Below are positions 22,730 to 32,128 of a stretch of 64,000 nt of DNA, piece after piece (the first letter of the stretch is position 1; the number at the start of each line of letters is the position of its first letter). Source of the DNA: Fragilaria crotonensis. Taxonomy: Eukaryota > Bacillariophyta > Fragilariophyceae > Fragilariales > Fragilariaceae. A program made the position numbers and the translations under genes. Location of the stretch: contig JAKSYS010000088.1 in NCBI GenBank assembly GCA_022925895.1, forward strand, positions 62,001 through 126,000. Reading direction: 5' to 3'. The notes under the pieces are model-generated. The model was not told the DNA's origin. It was given only the letters and a program-made list of their open reading frames with translations, and did not search any database.

Positions 22730-22836
22730 CATTCATGAAACTGCGTTGTTACGAATGGAAAAGCCTTGTTACCGTCGATATCTAATTGCTGTAAAAATGA
22801 CCGTCGTGCGTTGTTCAATAGTATCGTTCGATCTTG

Positions 22837-24750
22837 TCAGGAACTGTTTTGGATCGATTTCGTACCCATGAGGTCAAGCAAGCATCTGATACTGCTCCGA
22901 TACGATGGCGACAGGTGGTCCGACAAGAACCTTGAATCCAATTCAATAGTTCGCAGTGCCCTTGAGGTGCCATCAGTCCACTGCGCTCGTTCGGCAGTTC
23001 GCACTGCTTTGATAGAGTTCGGTTCTGTTTCGTCTGCCACAGACGAATCCTCAACCTTTCCGTAGTTTTCCTTGGACCACATGTCGTACATGTGGATGAC
23101 TTTCCCAGGTACATACAAGTGATCTGGATCTCGAAGATCAACCTTGTCAAACGCTTGGTTTAAGCCTTGCATGATTTCATCCAAACTCATCACCATTTCA
23201 GAGTTTGTTTTCGTCAAATTCAAAATAAACTGTGACACGCCGACCAAGTCTTTAGGTTTCAACCCCGCATTCTCCAACTTATCATCCAAAACCTTGAGAA
23301 ACTCCATGAGTACCACAAGATTAGAAAGTGAGGCTCTGGGAATTATATCCGCATTATTCACAATCGTCGTTACGAAGGGTTCACACGAAAGAGCGGAATC
23401 ACAGTCCAAAACCGGTGGTGAGGCAAATGCCACGACGCGGAGCACTGTTCCGCGCTCATCGTCCAGGAGCGTGGGAAAGCGCGATCGCAGCAGAATCCCG
23501 ACGAGTGCCGCAACGCCGGCGCCCAGAGAATGGCCGGTCACAAGAATCGTGTACCCAGATGGAAATAACAATTCTTCGACCAACAACTCCAGTTTGGCAA
23601 ACAATCGTTGTGCTGAAATGACGACTCCTTCGTGACAGCGAATCGTTGTGTTTCCCCCTCGCACGTACGGTCCCGTTAATTCGTAGGAGACTGCGAGTCC
23701 ACAGCAGTCGGTCAGCATATCTCCCAAATTTGATGTTCCTTTGACACCTATCAATGCCGTTTTACGTTCCTTACTAATCGCCACGTAATGAGAAACGTAC
23801 CCCGGCAATTCCGTCTTGTCATGTCGCAATAGCGAAAATCCAACATTTGCCAGCGCCTCCTCCAAGGACTGTTCGTTTGGCAATTCATCATAGGCCCAGT
23901 CAGCAAATTCAAAGATTTCGTCCAGACCCTGCACCAATTTCAAGGACGCATCATTTACGGGACCACTATCCTCGTCATCGCCGACAATGATGGGAGTTCC
24001 GTCCAATTGGTAACTGGCGTCCCGCACTTCGGCCGATTGGGCTTTGATTTGAGCCACAAGCTGCAACAAGACCAGAAAGGCAATTTGCAAATCTGACCTT
24101 TCTTCTTGTGCGATTTTCAACTTATCGGAAGCCAGCACAGAGAGGGATTGGAGTTTGGTGGCCACAGCCGCGAGTGACGTGAGATCATCATTCATAGTGG
24201 AAGCAGCACCTGTTGCCGCTGCTGTAGTTGTTGTTGTAGTAGAATCGTCCAGCTGAAGCTGTTGCATGCTACTGCGACCGTGACTCAAAATACTGCGCTT
24301 GATCCATGTCGGGGTTGCGAGCCATAATTCCCTCATGCCAAATGATAACACTAGAATGGATACCAAGGGCCACTGACGTGCTTGGGCAGCAATTGTGCGC
24401 GAGGTTGCTGTTGTTGTTGCTGTTGCTGTACTTTGAGCAACCTTACGACCTAGCTGGAAACCAACCAGCAAGGACAAACCTGAAGGAATTACAGGAACAG
24501 AGCGAATCGAAGCAAGAAGACTTTTTACTCTGGATTTGATGTAGGATTGTGGTTTCTTGCCCTTGGAGAAGTCGATGTTTTCGTCCTTGTTGTTGGTCTC
24601 CATGGTATCAGTATCTCCACTTGATGTCGATGCACGCGGACTTCGATTGGTTGCCACTCTCAACGCAAGACCAGTCTGGGGGGAGAAAGAATCGATTGGC
24701 CTTGCCACAAGTGCAATGTGAACAAAGAAAAGAATTTTCATCTTCATCAT
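22837..24750 (-). CDS. Class 3 lipase (diacylglycerol-lipase-like), probably organelle-targeted
   Basis: Single exon, 637 codons. The Lipase_3 core occupies about residues 310-560. Visible parts are the oxyanion-side strand TALIGVKGTS (331-340), the nucleophile elbow TGHSLGAG (S408), a likely catalytic Asp in NNADIIPR (D468), and the DHLYVPGKVIHMYDMW block (540-558), which matches the LYPPG(R/K)IIH region of sn-1 diacylglycerol lipases; the catalytic His probably lies in or just after it. Expected activity: hydrolysis of an acyl ester in di- or galactolipids. The N-terminus is a signal peptide followed by S-F (PIDSFSPQTG), resembling a diatom plastid presequence, so a plastid lipase acting on membrane lipids is possible. 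Two further hydrophobic stretches occur near residues 88-102 and 126-145. A decayed piece of this gene lies at 29128-29262. Confidence 0.85.
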   Translation of the reverse strand: MMKMKILFFVHIALVARPIDSFSPQTGLALRVATNRSPRASTSSGDTDTMETNNKDENIDFSKGKKPQSYIKSRVKSLLASIRSVPVIPSGLSLLVGFQLGRKVAQSTATATTTATSRTIAAQARQWPLVSILVLSFGMRELWLATPTWIKRSILSHGRSSMQQLQLDDSTTTTTTAAATGAASTMNDDLTSLAAVATKLQSLSVLASDKLKIAQEERSDLQIAFLVLLQLVAQIKAQSAEVRDASYQLDGTPIIVGDDEDSGPVNDASLKLVQGLDEIFEFADWAYDELPNEQSLEEALANVGFSLLRHDKTELPGYVSHYVAISKERKTALIGVKGTSNLGDMLTDCCGLAVSYELTGPYVRGGNTTIRCHEGVVISAQRLFAKLELLVEELLFPSGYTILVTGHSLGAGVAALVGILLRSRFPTLLDDERGTVLRVVAFASPPVLDCDSALSCEPFVTTIVNNADIIPRASLSNLVVLMEFLKVLDDKLENAGLKPKDLVGVSQFILNLTKTNSEMVMSLDEIMQGLNQAFDKVDLRDPDHLYVPGKVIHMYDMWSKENYGKVEDSSVADETEPNSIKAVRTAERAQWTDGTSRALRTIELDSRFLSDHLSPSYRSSIRCLLDLMGTKSIQNSS

Positions 24751-25105
24751 CTATATATAGCAACCGTGTGTACCATAATGAGACATGCTCAGAAGATACG
24801 CGTACTGCATACAGCACATGAGCACTACGTTAGATGATGAGCAGGTCTACTAGTACGAGTACCAGTATTACAAGTACCTGGGAGCTGCGGGAAAGTATGC
24901 GTAAGATACGATTTTTGCAATACCGTAATTATGTATTGACGCCTCCATCGTAAGTGATACAAGGATTTCGTACCATTGTACTGGGTACCACGGGCCACGG
25001 GTAGTGCTGCTGGTGCTGTATCTTTATGGCAAAACTTGCATAAAGCTTATACAGAACGTAGACCGACATGTGATATGTATGTAGCAAGAACACCGAGTTG
25101 CAATG
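24751..25105. other. Intergenic, GTAC-rich
   Basis: Promoter side of the lipase gene, with closely spaced TAGTAC/GTACC words around 24846-24885 and 24970-25000. No gene. Confidence 0.5.
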
Positions 25106-25506
25106 TCTACATATGACATATACATTTTGTTTACTACTAATGTAGAAAGAAGTGTGCGTTCAGTCAAATGCGAATCTACATATGACATATACATTTTGAT
25201 TACTACTAATGTAGAAGGAAGTCAAATGCCAATCTACATATGACATATACATCTTGTTTACTACTAAATGTAGATAGAAGTGTGCGTTCAGTCAAATGCG
25301 AATCTACATATGACATATACATTTTGATTACTACTAATGTAGAAAGAAGCGTGCGTTCAGTCAATGCGAATCTACATATGACATATACATTTTGATTACT
25401 ACTAATGTAGAAAGAAGCGTGCGTTCAGTCAATGCGAACCTACATATGACATATACATTTTGTTTACTACTAATGTAGAAACAAGTGTGCGTTCAGTCAT
25501 ATGCGC
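25106..25506. repeat. Minisatellite, six ~68-70 bp units
   Basis: Six head-to-tail copies begin at about 25106, 25175, 25233, 25303, 25371 and 25439. Most units are 68-70 bp; one is 58 bp through loss of a segment containing GTGCG. Each unit opens with TCTACATATGACATATACAT and, ~40 bp later, carries ATGTAGA, the inverse of its first seven bases. Every unit can therefore fold into a small hairpin, followed by GTGCGTTCAGTCAAATGCGA. Units differ by few substitutions, suggesting recent or homogenised expansion. Confidence 0.95.
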
Positions 25507-25648
25507 AGCTGAGGTCGTTTGAAACTTCGTTCGGCCATTCTCATACAAATGCTCAGAGTACCTATGTATTTTCTTGCACCACATGTTACTAAAAACCGTC
25601 AACTACCTGTAAAATAGTGAATTCTTGTTGAGTCACGTCTATCGATGG
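25507..25648. other. Short intergenic spacer
   Basis: Spacer between the minisatellite and the GTATTATACC fold-back region. Nothing recognisable is present. Confidence 0.4.
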
Positions 25649-26255
25649 GTATTATACCATTTCTGAAAAGGGAAGCTGTATTATACCGTATTATACCATA
25701 TAATACCACATGGTATAATACAGCTGTACAGTACAGTATTGAGTAGAACAGCACGTGCAGTACACGGCTTATATCATACACTGATCATACTGTTTCACCC
25801 GAGTGTTAGTGAGGTGAGAGCAAAGGTGTTATGATAGGAGATCAACAATAGTTCTAGCTACCAATACCATCAACTACATGCATCTGTTGCTTCTACTGCC
25901 CAGATGCTGCAATAGTTGCTCCTACTTTGACTAACTTTGTGTTGTTGATTGGTACTATCATCAACAGTGTGTGGCTGGTAACATCCCTACATAGTGCTTC
26001 CAGATCTCAGATTTGGTGTGCATTCTAGACACATATCTTGTCAATTGCACTCTACAATACTAATATTCTGAGAAGAATCTTTGCAAAAGACGATGCAATT
26101 TCACACAAAACAGCTTTCTTTTGATGACGGTTAGAGTACTAGCACGAAAATCAACATAAACCCTTAACCCTAAAGGTTAATTCAATTATACATTAAAATA
26201 CAATTTCTAGAAGAGGGTGGTATAATACAGCGGTATAATACAGGCGGTATAATAC
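25649..26255. repeat. Fold-back region bounded by inverted clusters of GTATTATACC / GGTATAATAC
   Basis: The decamer GTATTATACC occurs three times at the left (25649, 25678, 25688), and its exact inverse GGTATAATAC occurs at 25712 and three times at the right (26219, 26232, 26246). At 25674-25725 two 14-bp arms, AGCTGTATTATACC and GGTATAATACAGCT, form a perfect hairpin. The ~600-bp interval has no coding potential. The inverted clusters at both ends resemble a fold-back or miniature transposon, but no target-site duplication was established. Confidence 0.6.
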
Positions 26256-26278
26256 TTCAAGTAAACATACCCATCCAT

Positions 26279-26923
26279 AGTCACGTCACTAACGACACTG
26301 TCGTCGTTCACTAAGTTCACTAAGTTCACTGCGTCGTTCACTAAGTTCACTAATTTTTTTGTTGTACGTGGAGCCGTAGACGCATGCGCGTTTTTTCGTG
26401 CATTGGACTCAAAACGAGTTTTCGAGGAGCATGTGTCGCACGTTCACTAACGTTTGTGTCGAGTTAGTGACGACGTTCAATGACGTTAGTGTCGTCCGTC
26501 AATGATTTTACGAAACTTTGAGAGCCCATAACATGGCGAATAAAGGTACTACATTCAAATACCGGAATGATTTGGAAAGCCCTTGATCTCTTCTATTTGA
26601 ATCCGTTTTACTTTTATATTTTAGAGTTATATTCGTTACGTTATAAGCATGCACACTTGTCTCGTTTCACCCAAAATGCGATTTTCAATCGACGAACGTT
26701 CATCGATAAAGCAAGATACCACCAATGGAGCACGGATTTGGAAAGCTGTACTCACAGCTTTTCAAATCAGTCTCATTTTTTGATGTAGCACCTTATTGCT
26801 CAAGTTATGGGCATTTAAAGTTGACTTTGGGAAGTTTCGGTGTTTTTCGACCGTCTTGCCAGGTTCATTGACGACACTGAACGACGTTCAGAGACGACAC
26901 TGAACGATTTAGTGTTCGTGACT
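26279..26923. mobile_element. Candidate non-autonomous DNA transposon with imperfect terminal inverted repeats
   Basis: The left end reads AGTCACGTCACTAACGACAC and the right end, inverted, reads AGTCACGAACACTAAATCG then TTCAGTGTCGTC, an imperfect ~30-bp inverted pair. Inside, GTTCACTAA repeats four times at 26307-26353, and ACGACACT/AGTGTCGT words recur in both orientations near each end (26287, 26480, 26866, 26893), like sub-terminal transposase-binding sites. A related pair of GATTTGGAAAGC segments lies at 26568 and 26741. There is no coding frame, and no clear target-site duplication was found. Confidence 0.45.
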
Positions 26924-28181
26924 GAGCCGATTAACTTTCGCACACTATCACGATCCTTATATAGCTGTGTGTTCAAGGCAGGAAACGGTTTTTTACCTTA
27001 TCAAGAATTTACTTAGCTCAATGTACATTGTACATCACATTCGTACGTTCAATGTGGAGCCTCAATGTGGATACTTGGTCTAACAAAAGAAGCACACGTT
27101 GCGAGGCAACCAGAATTATGCACGTACAATTGTACGGAGTTTAGGTATGACACTTTCTACTTCAGGATCGAATTGGCACGTCGAAAATATCACTTACAAT
27201 TTCGCAGTCATGTATCCGCCGCCGATTACAATTCTTAAACCATTCCCAACTCGCAACTCAAGCGTTCATCTCCTCAAATTGACGGAAGGCAACATTTCAG
27301 ACACCAGTATCCTCCGTCAAAAGTAAGGCACCATCATGATTGTAGCAACTTCTTCTGCTTCTGCAGGTAAGAACACCAGCAGGGGAAGTGGAACCATGAT
27401 GGACAAGAGGGAAAGGAGCTGCGCAAATTATCATGGAGGGAATGAACGACGGCACGTTGAATCCCTTGGCGCCAGATTGCATGGCCTTGTACAACTACCG
27501 GTAGTGTCTACAGGCAGTACAATGCTTCTAAAGAATTAGTAATTGAAAAGGTAGTGTACTATATCATTCTATTATAGGGAGTACTCCAGTACTTGTACCT
27601 GGTACATAGATTGTATAATGGTGGCCATGCAAATGTTGCTTCGGTCGACCATCGACGCACGCGTCGACGAAGTGAGCGTATCGTCCATTCGACAAAACAG
27701 TTTCAAAACGCGTGTATACCGTATACCAGTACGAGTAGCACCGTTTAGCGGCAGTGTACACTTAAAATACTATTCCAACCAAACATCGTAGATTTCAGTA
27801 CTTTCCCGCACCTCCCTGGTACAATAGTGAAGTATGAAGTATCGGACAGCCAGCCCACAGGCTTAGGCTGAGGCCTATCGGCCTATAGCCGCGCCTATAG
27901 TGTATAGTAGTACTGTACTACTATTTGTCAAGCTCTACTGTGCTAACGACGCGGTGGCGAGTGCTACTGTACCAGATGGCCAGTACATCACGTGTGACAG
28001 TACCAATACTGTTATCGTGATCATGAAATACAGGATGCCAATGATGGTGCTTGGCTACAGATCCAACCAAACATGAAAAAATATATTGAAGAATTCACCC
28101 AGGAACAAAAAGGAAGGTTGAAGACTCTTTGTTGAAGGTGTCAACCAGTGGGATTGAAATGAAGGTCCTGGTGGTATTCGT
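26924..28181. other. Gene-free region
   Basis: No supportable gene in about 1.3 kb. It contains CTACCGGTAG at 27495-27504 and GTACCTGGTAC at 27595-27605. Short frames here show no recognisable motif. Confidence 0.5.
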
Positions 28182-28345
28182 CACAATCTCATCCTCATCC
28201 GTTACTACCATGGCATGGCATCCTTGCAACTGAGGTGCTTTGTAAGGCATCGGGTCCGCCACCAAATAAATGCCTGAGAGTCTTGTCCGGAGTGTGAACG
28301 ATACACATCAACCGTCAGTACTTCTGGTAGGTAGAGAAACACCAG
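28182..28345 (-). pseudogene. Decayed fragment of the neighbouring RRP43 gene
   Basis: About 160 bp is clearly similar (roughly four bases in five by eye) to 29920-30087, the C-terminal coding part of the RRP43 gene, in the same orientation. Shared words include ACGATACACA, ACCGTCAGTA and TGGTAGGTAG. It is not open as a coding frame. It looks like an old partial tandem duplication. Confidence 0.75.
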
Positions 28346-29127
28346 CCAGGAAAGACATCCAGAATTCCTTCTTTAACCCCACTTCACCGAGATTTTAGGG
28401 CTTTCAGTTTGGGTCACGTGAACACACGACCGCTTAGATACTGGCTGGATGACTCGGCATTGTTGTCATACCAGTACTGTACTCTACTAGAACCATAAGC
28501 TAATTGCAACAACAGACTCGTTGACTTTCAGTATTAAACTGTTGTAGGTTTGTCTCCGAAATGAATAGAGGGTTCAATTTTGGATGAAACGTTCAAATGA
28601 CATGCTTGGCACTTGGCGTACCTGGTAGTGCAAACTGCAAACTGCAACCTACTGGAAGGTCCGGCCAAAGCACATTCTAGTAGCTGTGAGGTGGTGTCCA
28701 ATACAAACTACATCCAAGTTTCTAACTGCTTGAACTAATTGACTCATGATTCACCTCGGCTTTTGGTGGTTTAGTGGGACTTGCCTTTCCTTAACCTCCT
28801 CGAGATCCAACTTAACAAGATTTTTAGCCAAGTTTACAATTCCAAGTTTCATTACCTGTTTGAAGGGTTGCTTTTGGACTGCCAGTTTTACACATATAAG
28901 TATTCCATTGATGACAGCAAGACACTTAAAAGATTGGTATGTCATATGATATGCCTATCTGGTGAGCGAAGTAAAAAGTAGCACCAAGTTCATTGTGAAA
29001 GTCTAAAACTGTCATTGTCATTCTTCGTTGCTATCGACTCTTTTTGCGAACACTACATCAGCTGCCACATCTGCCATTATATTTGACATGACCATAGCCA
29101 CATGTAATACGCGCATTGTCTTCTTCT
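28346..29127. other. Gene-free region
   Basis: Lies between two gene fragments. Short overlapping frames on both strands (28746-28981) show no recognised motif. No gene supported. Confidence 0.45.
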
Positions 29128-29262
29128 CCTGGTGGTGGTCATTCCGCGCTCATCGTCGAGGAGCGTAGGAAAGCGCGATCGCAGCAGCATCCCCACAAGT
29201 GCCGCAACGCCGGCGCCCAGAGATGGCCAGATACAAGAATCGTATACCATGATGGCAAAGAA
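29128..29262 (-). pseudogene. Decayed fragment of the lipase gene
   Basis: Matches 23413-23570 of the class 3 lipase coding region in the same orientation, including the stretches CGCGCTCATCGTC, GCGCGATCGCAGCAG and TGCCGCAACGCCGGCGCCCA, which encode the region around the GHSLG elbow. An internal gap and several small changes break the frame. The gene of origin lies 5 kb to the left, so this is a duplicated and degraded piece. Confidence 0.8.
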
Positions 29263-29811
29263 TGCATATTTGATGATGATGGTAGCAGATATGACATAAA
29301 TGCATACGAGTTCTCACTTCTCTCAATGAGCTACTCTAGTAGCTATTGGCTCTATTACTTGTACGCTGATTCAATATCGTAGGGTCACAAACACGAACCC
29401 GGGGAAGGCAGGTGTAACATGAAAATCTTATTTCTCAGCCAACTCGGGTGCTTTGCCTTCAAATCCGACAACTTTTGTTGGTTTGTAGGTTGGAATTGAA
29501 CAAGAGGGTGGGTGTCTACGGTCAAGAATCCGGTGAAGAAGTTAATGTAGGAGTGATTTGTTGAAAGTACAGGCGCGAAACCCCGGGGAATCTACCTGAG
29601 AAATTGAGAGTCCATTGAATTGAATTGGGACGTAGGCACTGGCGAGAGAAGTCCCTTGAATGGCGAATGTATGCGAGACGAGGTATGTTAGGAAATTAAC
29701 AAATAAGGAATAAGGATCGCAATTCGAGATGCTTTAGCGCCGCATAACATTATATCATTCAACGATCTTCATACTTGGATCATTTAATTCTCTAAGTCCT
29801 CCAAATTTGCA
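29263..29811. other. 3' flank of RRP43
   Basis: No gene seen. The stretch next to 29811 would be the RRP43 3' untranslated region. Confidence 0.5.
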
Positions 29812-31047
29812 TTATTCTTGCAGCAAGGCTCGAATCTCCCTACCCCTCCCATAGGCCATTTGAGCAGCCACAGCCAAATGCTGTCGTGTCAATCCTACTT
29901 GGCTGGCATGTCTCGTGTACACAATATCATCCTCGTCCGTCACTACCATGGTAAGATACCCTTGCAACAGCGGTGCTTCGTCTGGCGTCGGATCCGCCAA
30001 CAAATGAATGCCAGAGTCTTTTTCGGAATGCGAACGATACACACCAACCGTCAGTGGTACTGGTAGGTAGTGAAATACCAGTGGTGTTCTGATTCTCCCA
30101 TTATCATTGTCCAAGTCATCATGTTCCACCAGTTCCAACCGAGTGGTTCCTGCCTTGGCGGTGGTTGTATTAGTGCTGGATGATGTTGTACCATTCCGTC
30201 TTGTTGTCGTCGATGACATAAATTTGGTAGCTGGCAAGTTCACGTCCGTCAGAGCTGCCACGGCTGCGAGCAAAGTGGCATCCCACACATTTCCATCGTC
30301 TTGCAACACTTGTATGGTCAGTTGGATTCGCCAAGCGGCTTGGCCATCGATAATGATCAATGCGGACAAATCCAACATGTTTGAAATGATTGCTTGCAGC
30401 TGTTCTTCCGTTGCAGCTACTGCAGCTTGTTGCTGTTGTGTGGATAGCAAGACAACCACAACGTCACCACCGCCAGAATTAGCAACAGTACCATTATTTG
30501 TCGTAGTACCTGTCGTCGTCGTGGCAGTACTACTACCACCGCTGCGCCTTGCATTGCTCGAAATGGGTGTACCAATTTGCAAGGAAATCCCGCACAAGAC
30601 TTGTGTGTTTCCCAATCGGATCAAACTAGATCCAGCAGTTTCATTCTTTTTCAAAATACCTCTGGTTATTTTGGTCGTACGACACATTCCAAAGAGACGA
30701 CCATCGGGACGTGTCGATTGAGAAAAGAAACTAGTCACGAAGGACTGTTGTTTGTGATGTTGTTATCGTGGTTTGGATGCAGTATCATGTTAATGACGTT
30801 GGACAAAGGAGAGATAGGAGAGCAGTGATGGACAAGCGTGAGTGCATTGTGATCATTATTCAAATGAGTGGTAAGTGAGCATGTGAGCGTTCCCCTTCAA
30901 AATGGTGAGAGAAAGACACCAAAAAAAGGGGTACCAGTCGTCGGTTTCTTTACCGTATCGCACCTTGGGGTCTAGTTTTTGCAGTGCATCGGCCCATTGT
31001 GCGGAGTCGAAGGCGTTGTTCAATGTAGTTGTTGTTGTGCTTGTCAT
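29812..31047 (-). CDS. RRP43: Exosome RNase PH-like core subunit RRP43 (EXOSC8 type)
   Basis: Exon 1 31047-30964 (28 codons) and exon 2 30744-29812 are joined by a 219-nt intron (donor GTGCGA, acceptor CAACAG), giving 338 residues. The joined N-terminus has the spacing LDPK-11 residues-TRPDGR seen in RRP43/EXOSC8, followed by SSLIRLGNTQVLCGISLQIGTP, the RNase PH strand motif. The C-terminal part IHLLADPTPDEAPLLQGYLTMV aligns with the LLIVDPTGEEE block of human EXOSC8. Known role: a catalytically inert subunit of the six-member ring of the RNA exosome, which feeds RNA to Rrp44/Rrp6 in the nucleus and cytoplasm. Low-complexity inserts (a Gly/Thr/Ser-rich stretch after GTPISSNARRSGG, and a Thr/Asn run) interrupt the domain. 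An alternative start lies at 31092. Confidence 0.82.
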
Positions 31048-31167
31048 GGTTGAAGTCAGTTTGACGGCAACGATTTGATCAACGACATGCACGTGATGTT
31101 CTGGTTTTTTGTTTCATTTGCACAGATGTCATAAGGTAGATTTTTGATTGGTGGCTTGTGGACAGCA

Positions 31168-31343
<176 letters not shown>

Positions 31344-31585
31344 GCATTCGCTTACTGTACTATCGTATTATCGATACATGTATGTACCTGGTACTAGTAC
31401 CGTCTATGATGGTAGAGGTGGTTTACAGTGCAAGTACCGCATGGCGGTACTTGAGAAGTACAAGTACTCCGTATGAGAGAGTACAATTTGTATAATTAAA
31501 CATTAAACATATATATATTTATGTTCTTATTCCGTCCTCCACTCCAATTATATCCATTGCTGTCCATCGTCCATGGTCCATGGTC

Positions 31586-31628
31586 CATTGTACATTGTAC
31601 ATTGTACATTGTACATTGTACATTGTAC
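31586..31628. repeat. Heptanucleotide array (CATTGTA)n, six copies
   Basis: Six copies of CATTGTA in 43 bp, again a 7-base unit, containing the palindrome TGTACA at each junction. It lies 240 bp from the larger heptamer array. Confidence 0.95.
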
Positions 31629-32128
31629 TACTGCTACTACTGCTACTACTGCTACCACTAGAACAACAGTACAAGTACCGTTACCTTGAGCACCTGCTGG
31701 TATGAGTATGTATGCATATAAGATTGATGGTTGCGTTGCTGTGGTACTTGTAGTAGTACAATACTACCAGGTACTTGTACCGGTGGTGACAATCGAACAT
31801 GACCACGGGTTGCGCATGTGCTCCCTTGCGCACCAATCTACCGTTATGCTACAGTACAATACAACCGGTACCAGGAACGGAATTGCTATGATACACGTCA
31901 TAGTTGACTCAGCAAGATGGCGACACAATCACACTTTGAATCATGACTTGGGGATGTTACTGGTACGATGGTGTCACGGACGAACACACCTTTTCGCGAA
32001 CCTCGGCCTGAGATTGATTCACATGACTGGTGTCACACGGAGTCTTATTTACAGTAAGATGTGAACGGTCTACAAACGACGATGTGCGTTGAAGTCGCAC
32101 AAGAGTAATAAACAAGTGTGTCGAATGA

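Noticed and set aside
25106-25506. Possible CRISPR-like array
   Set aside because: The host is a eukaryote, and the units are continuous near-identical repeats with no unique spacers and no cas-like genes.
26150-26180. Interstitial telomere-like words (CCCTTAACCCTAAAGG)
   Set aside because: Only about one and a half CCCTAA units are present, well within chance for an AT-rich region.
28746-28981. Overlapping short frames on both strands that seemed retroelement-like at first glance
   Set aside because: On closer reading no catalytic or zinc motif could be identified, so no element is claimed.
31776-31860. tRNA-like pattern on the minus strand (TAGCATAACGGTAGAT, TGTTCGATTGTCACC)
   Set aside because: No consistent acceptor or T stem could be formed; likely chance similarity or a degraded copy.
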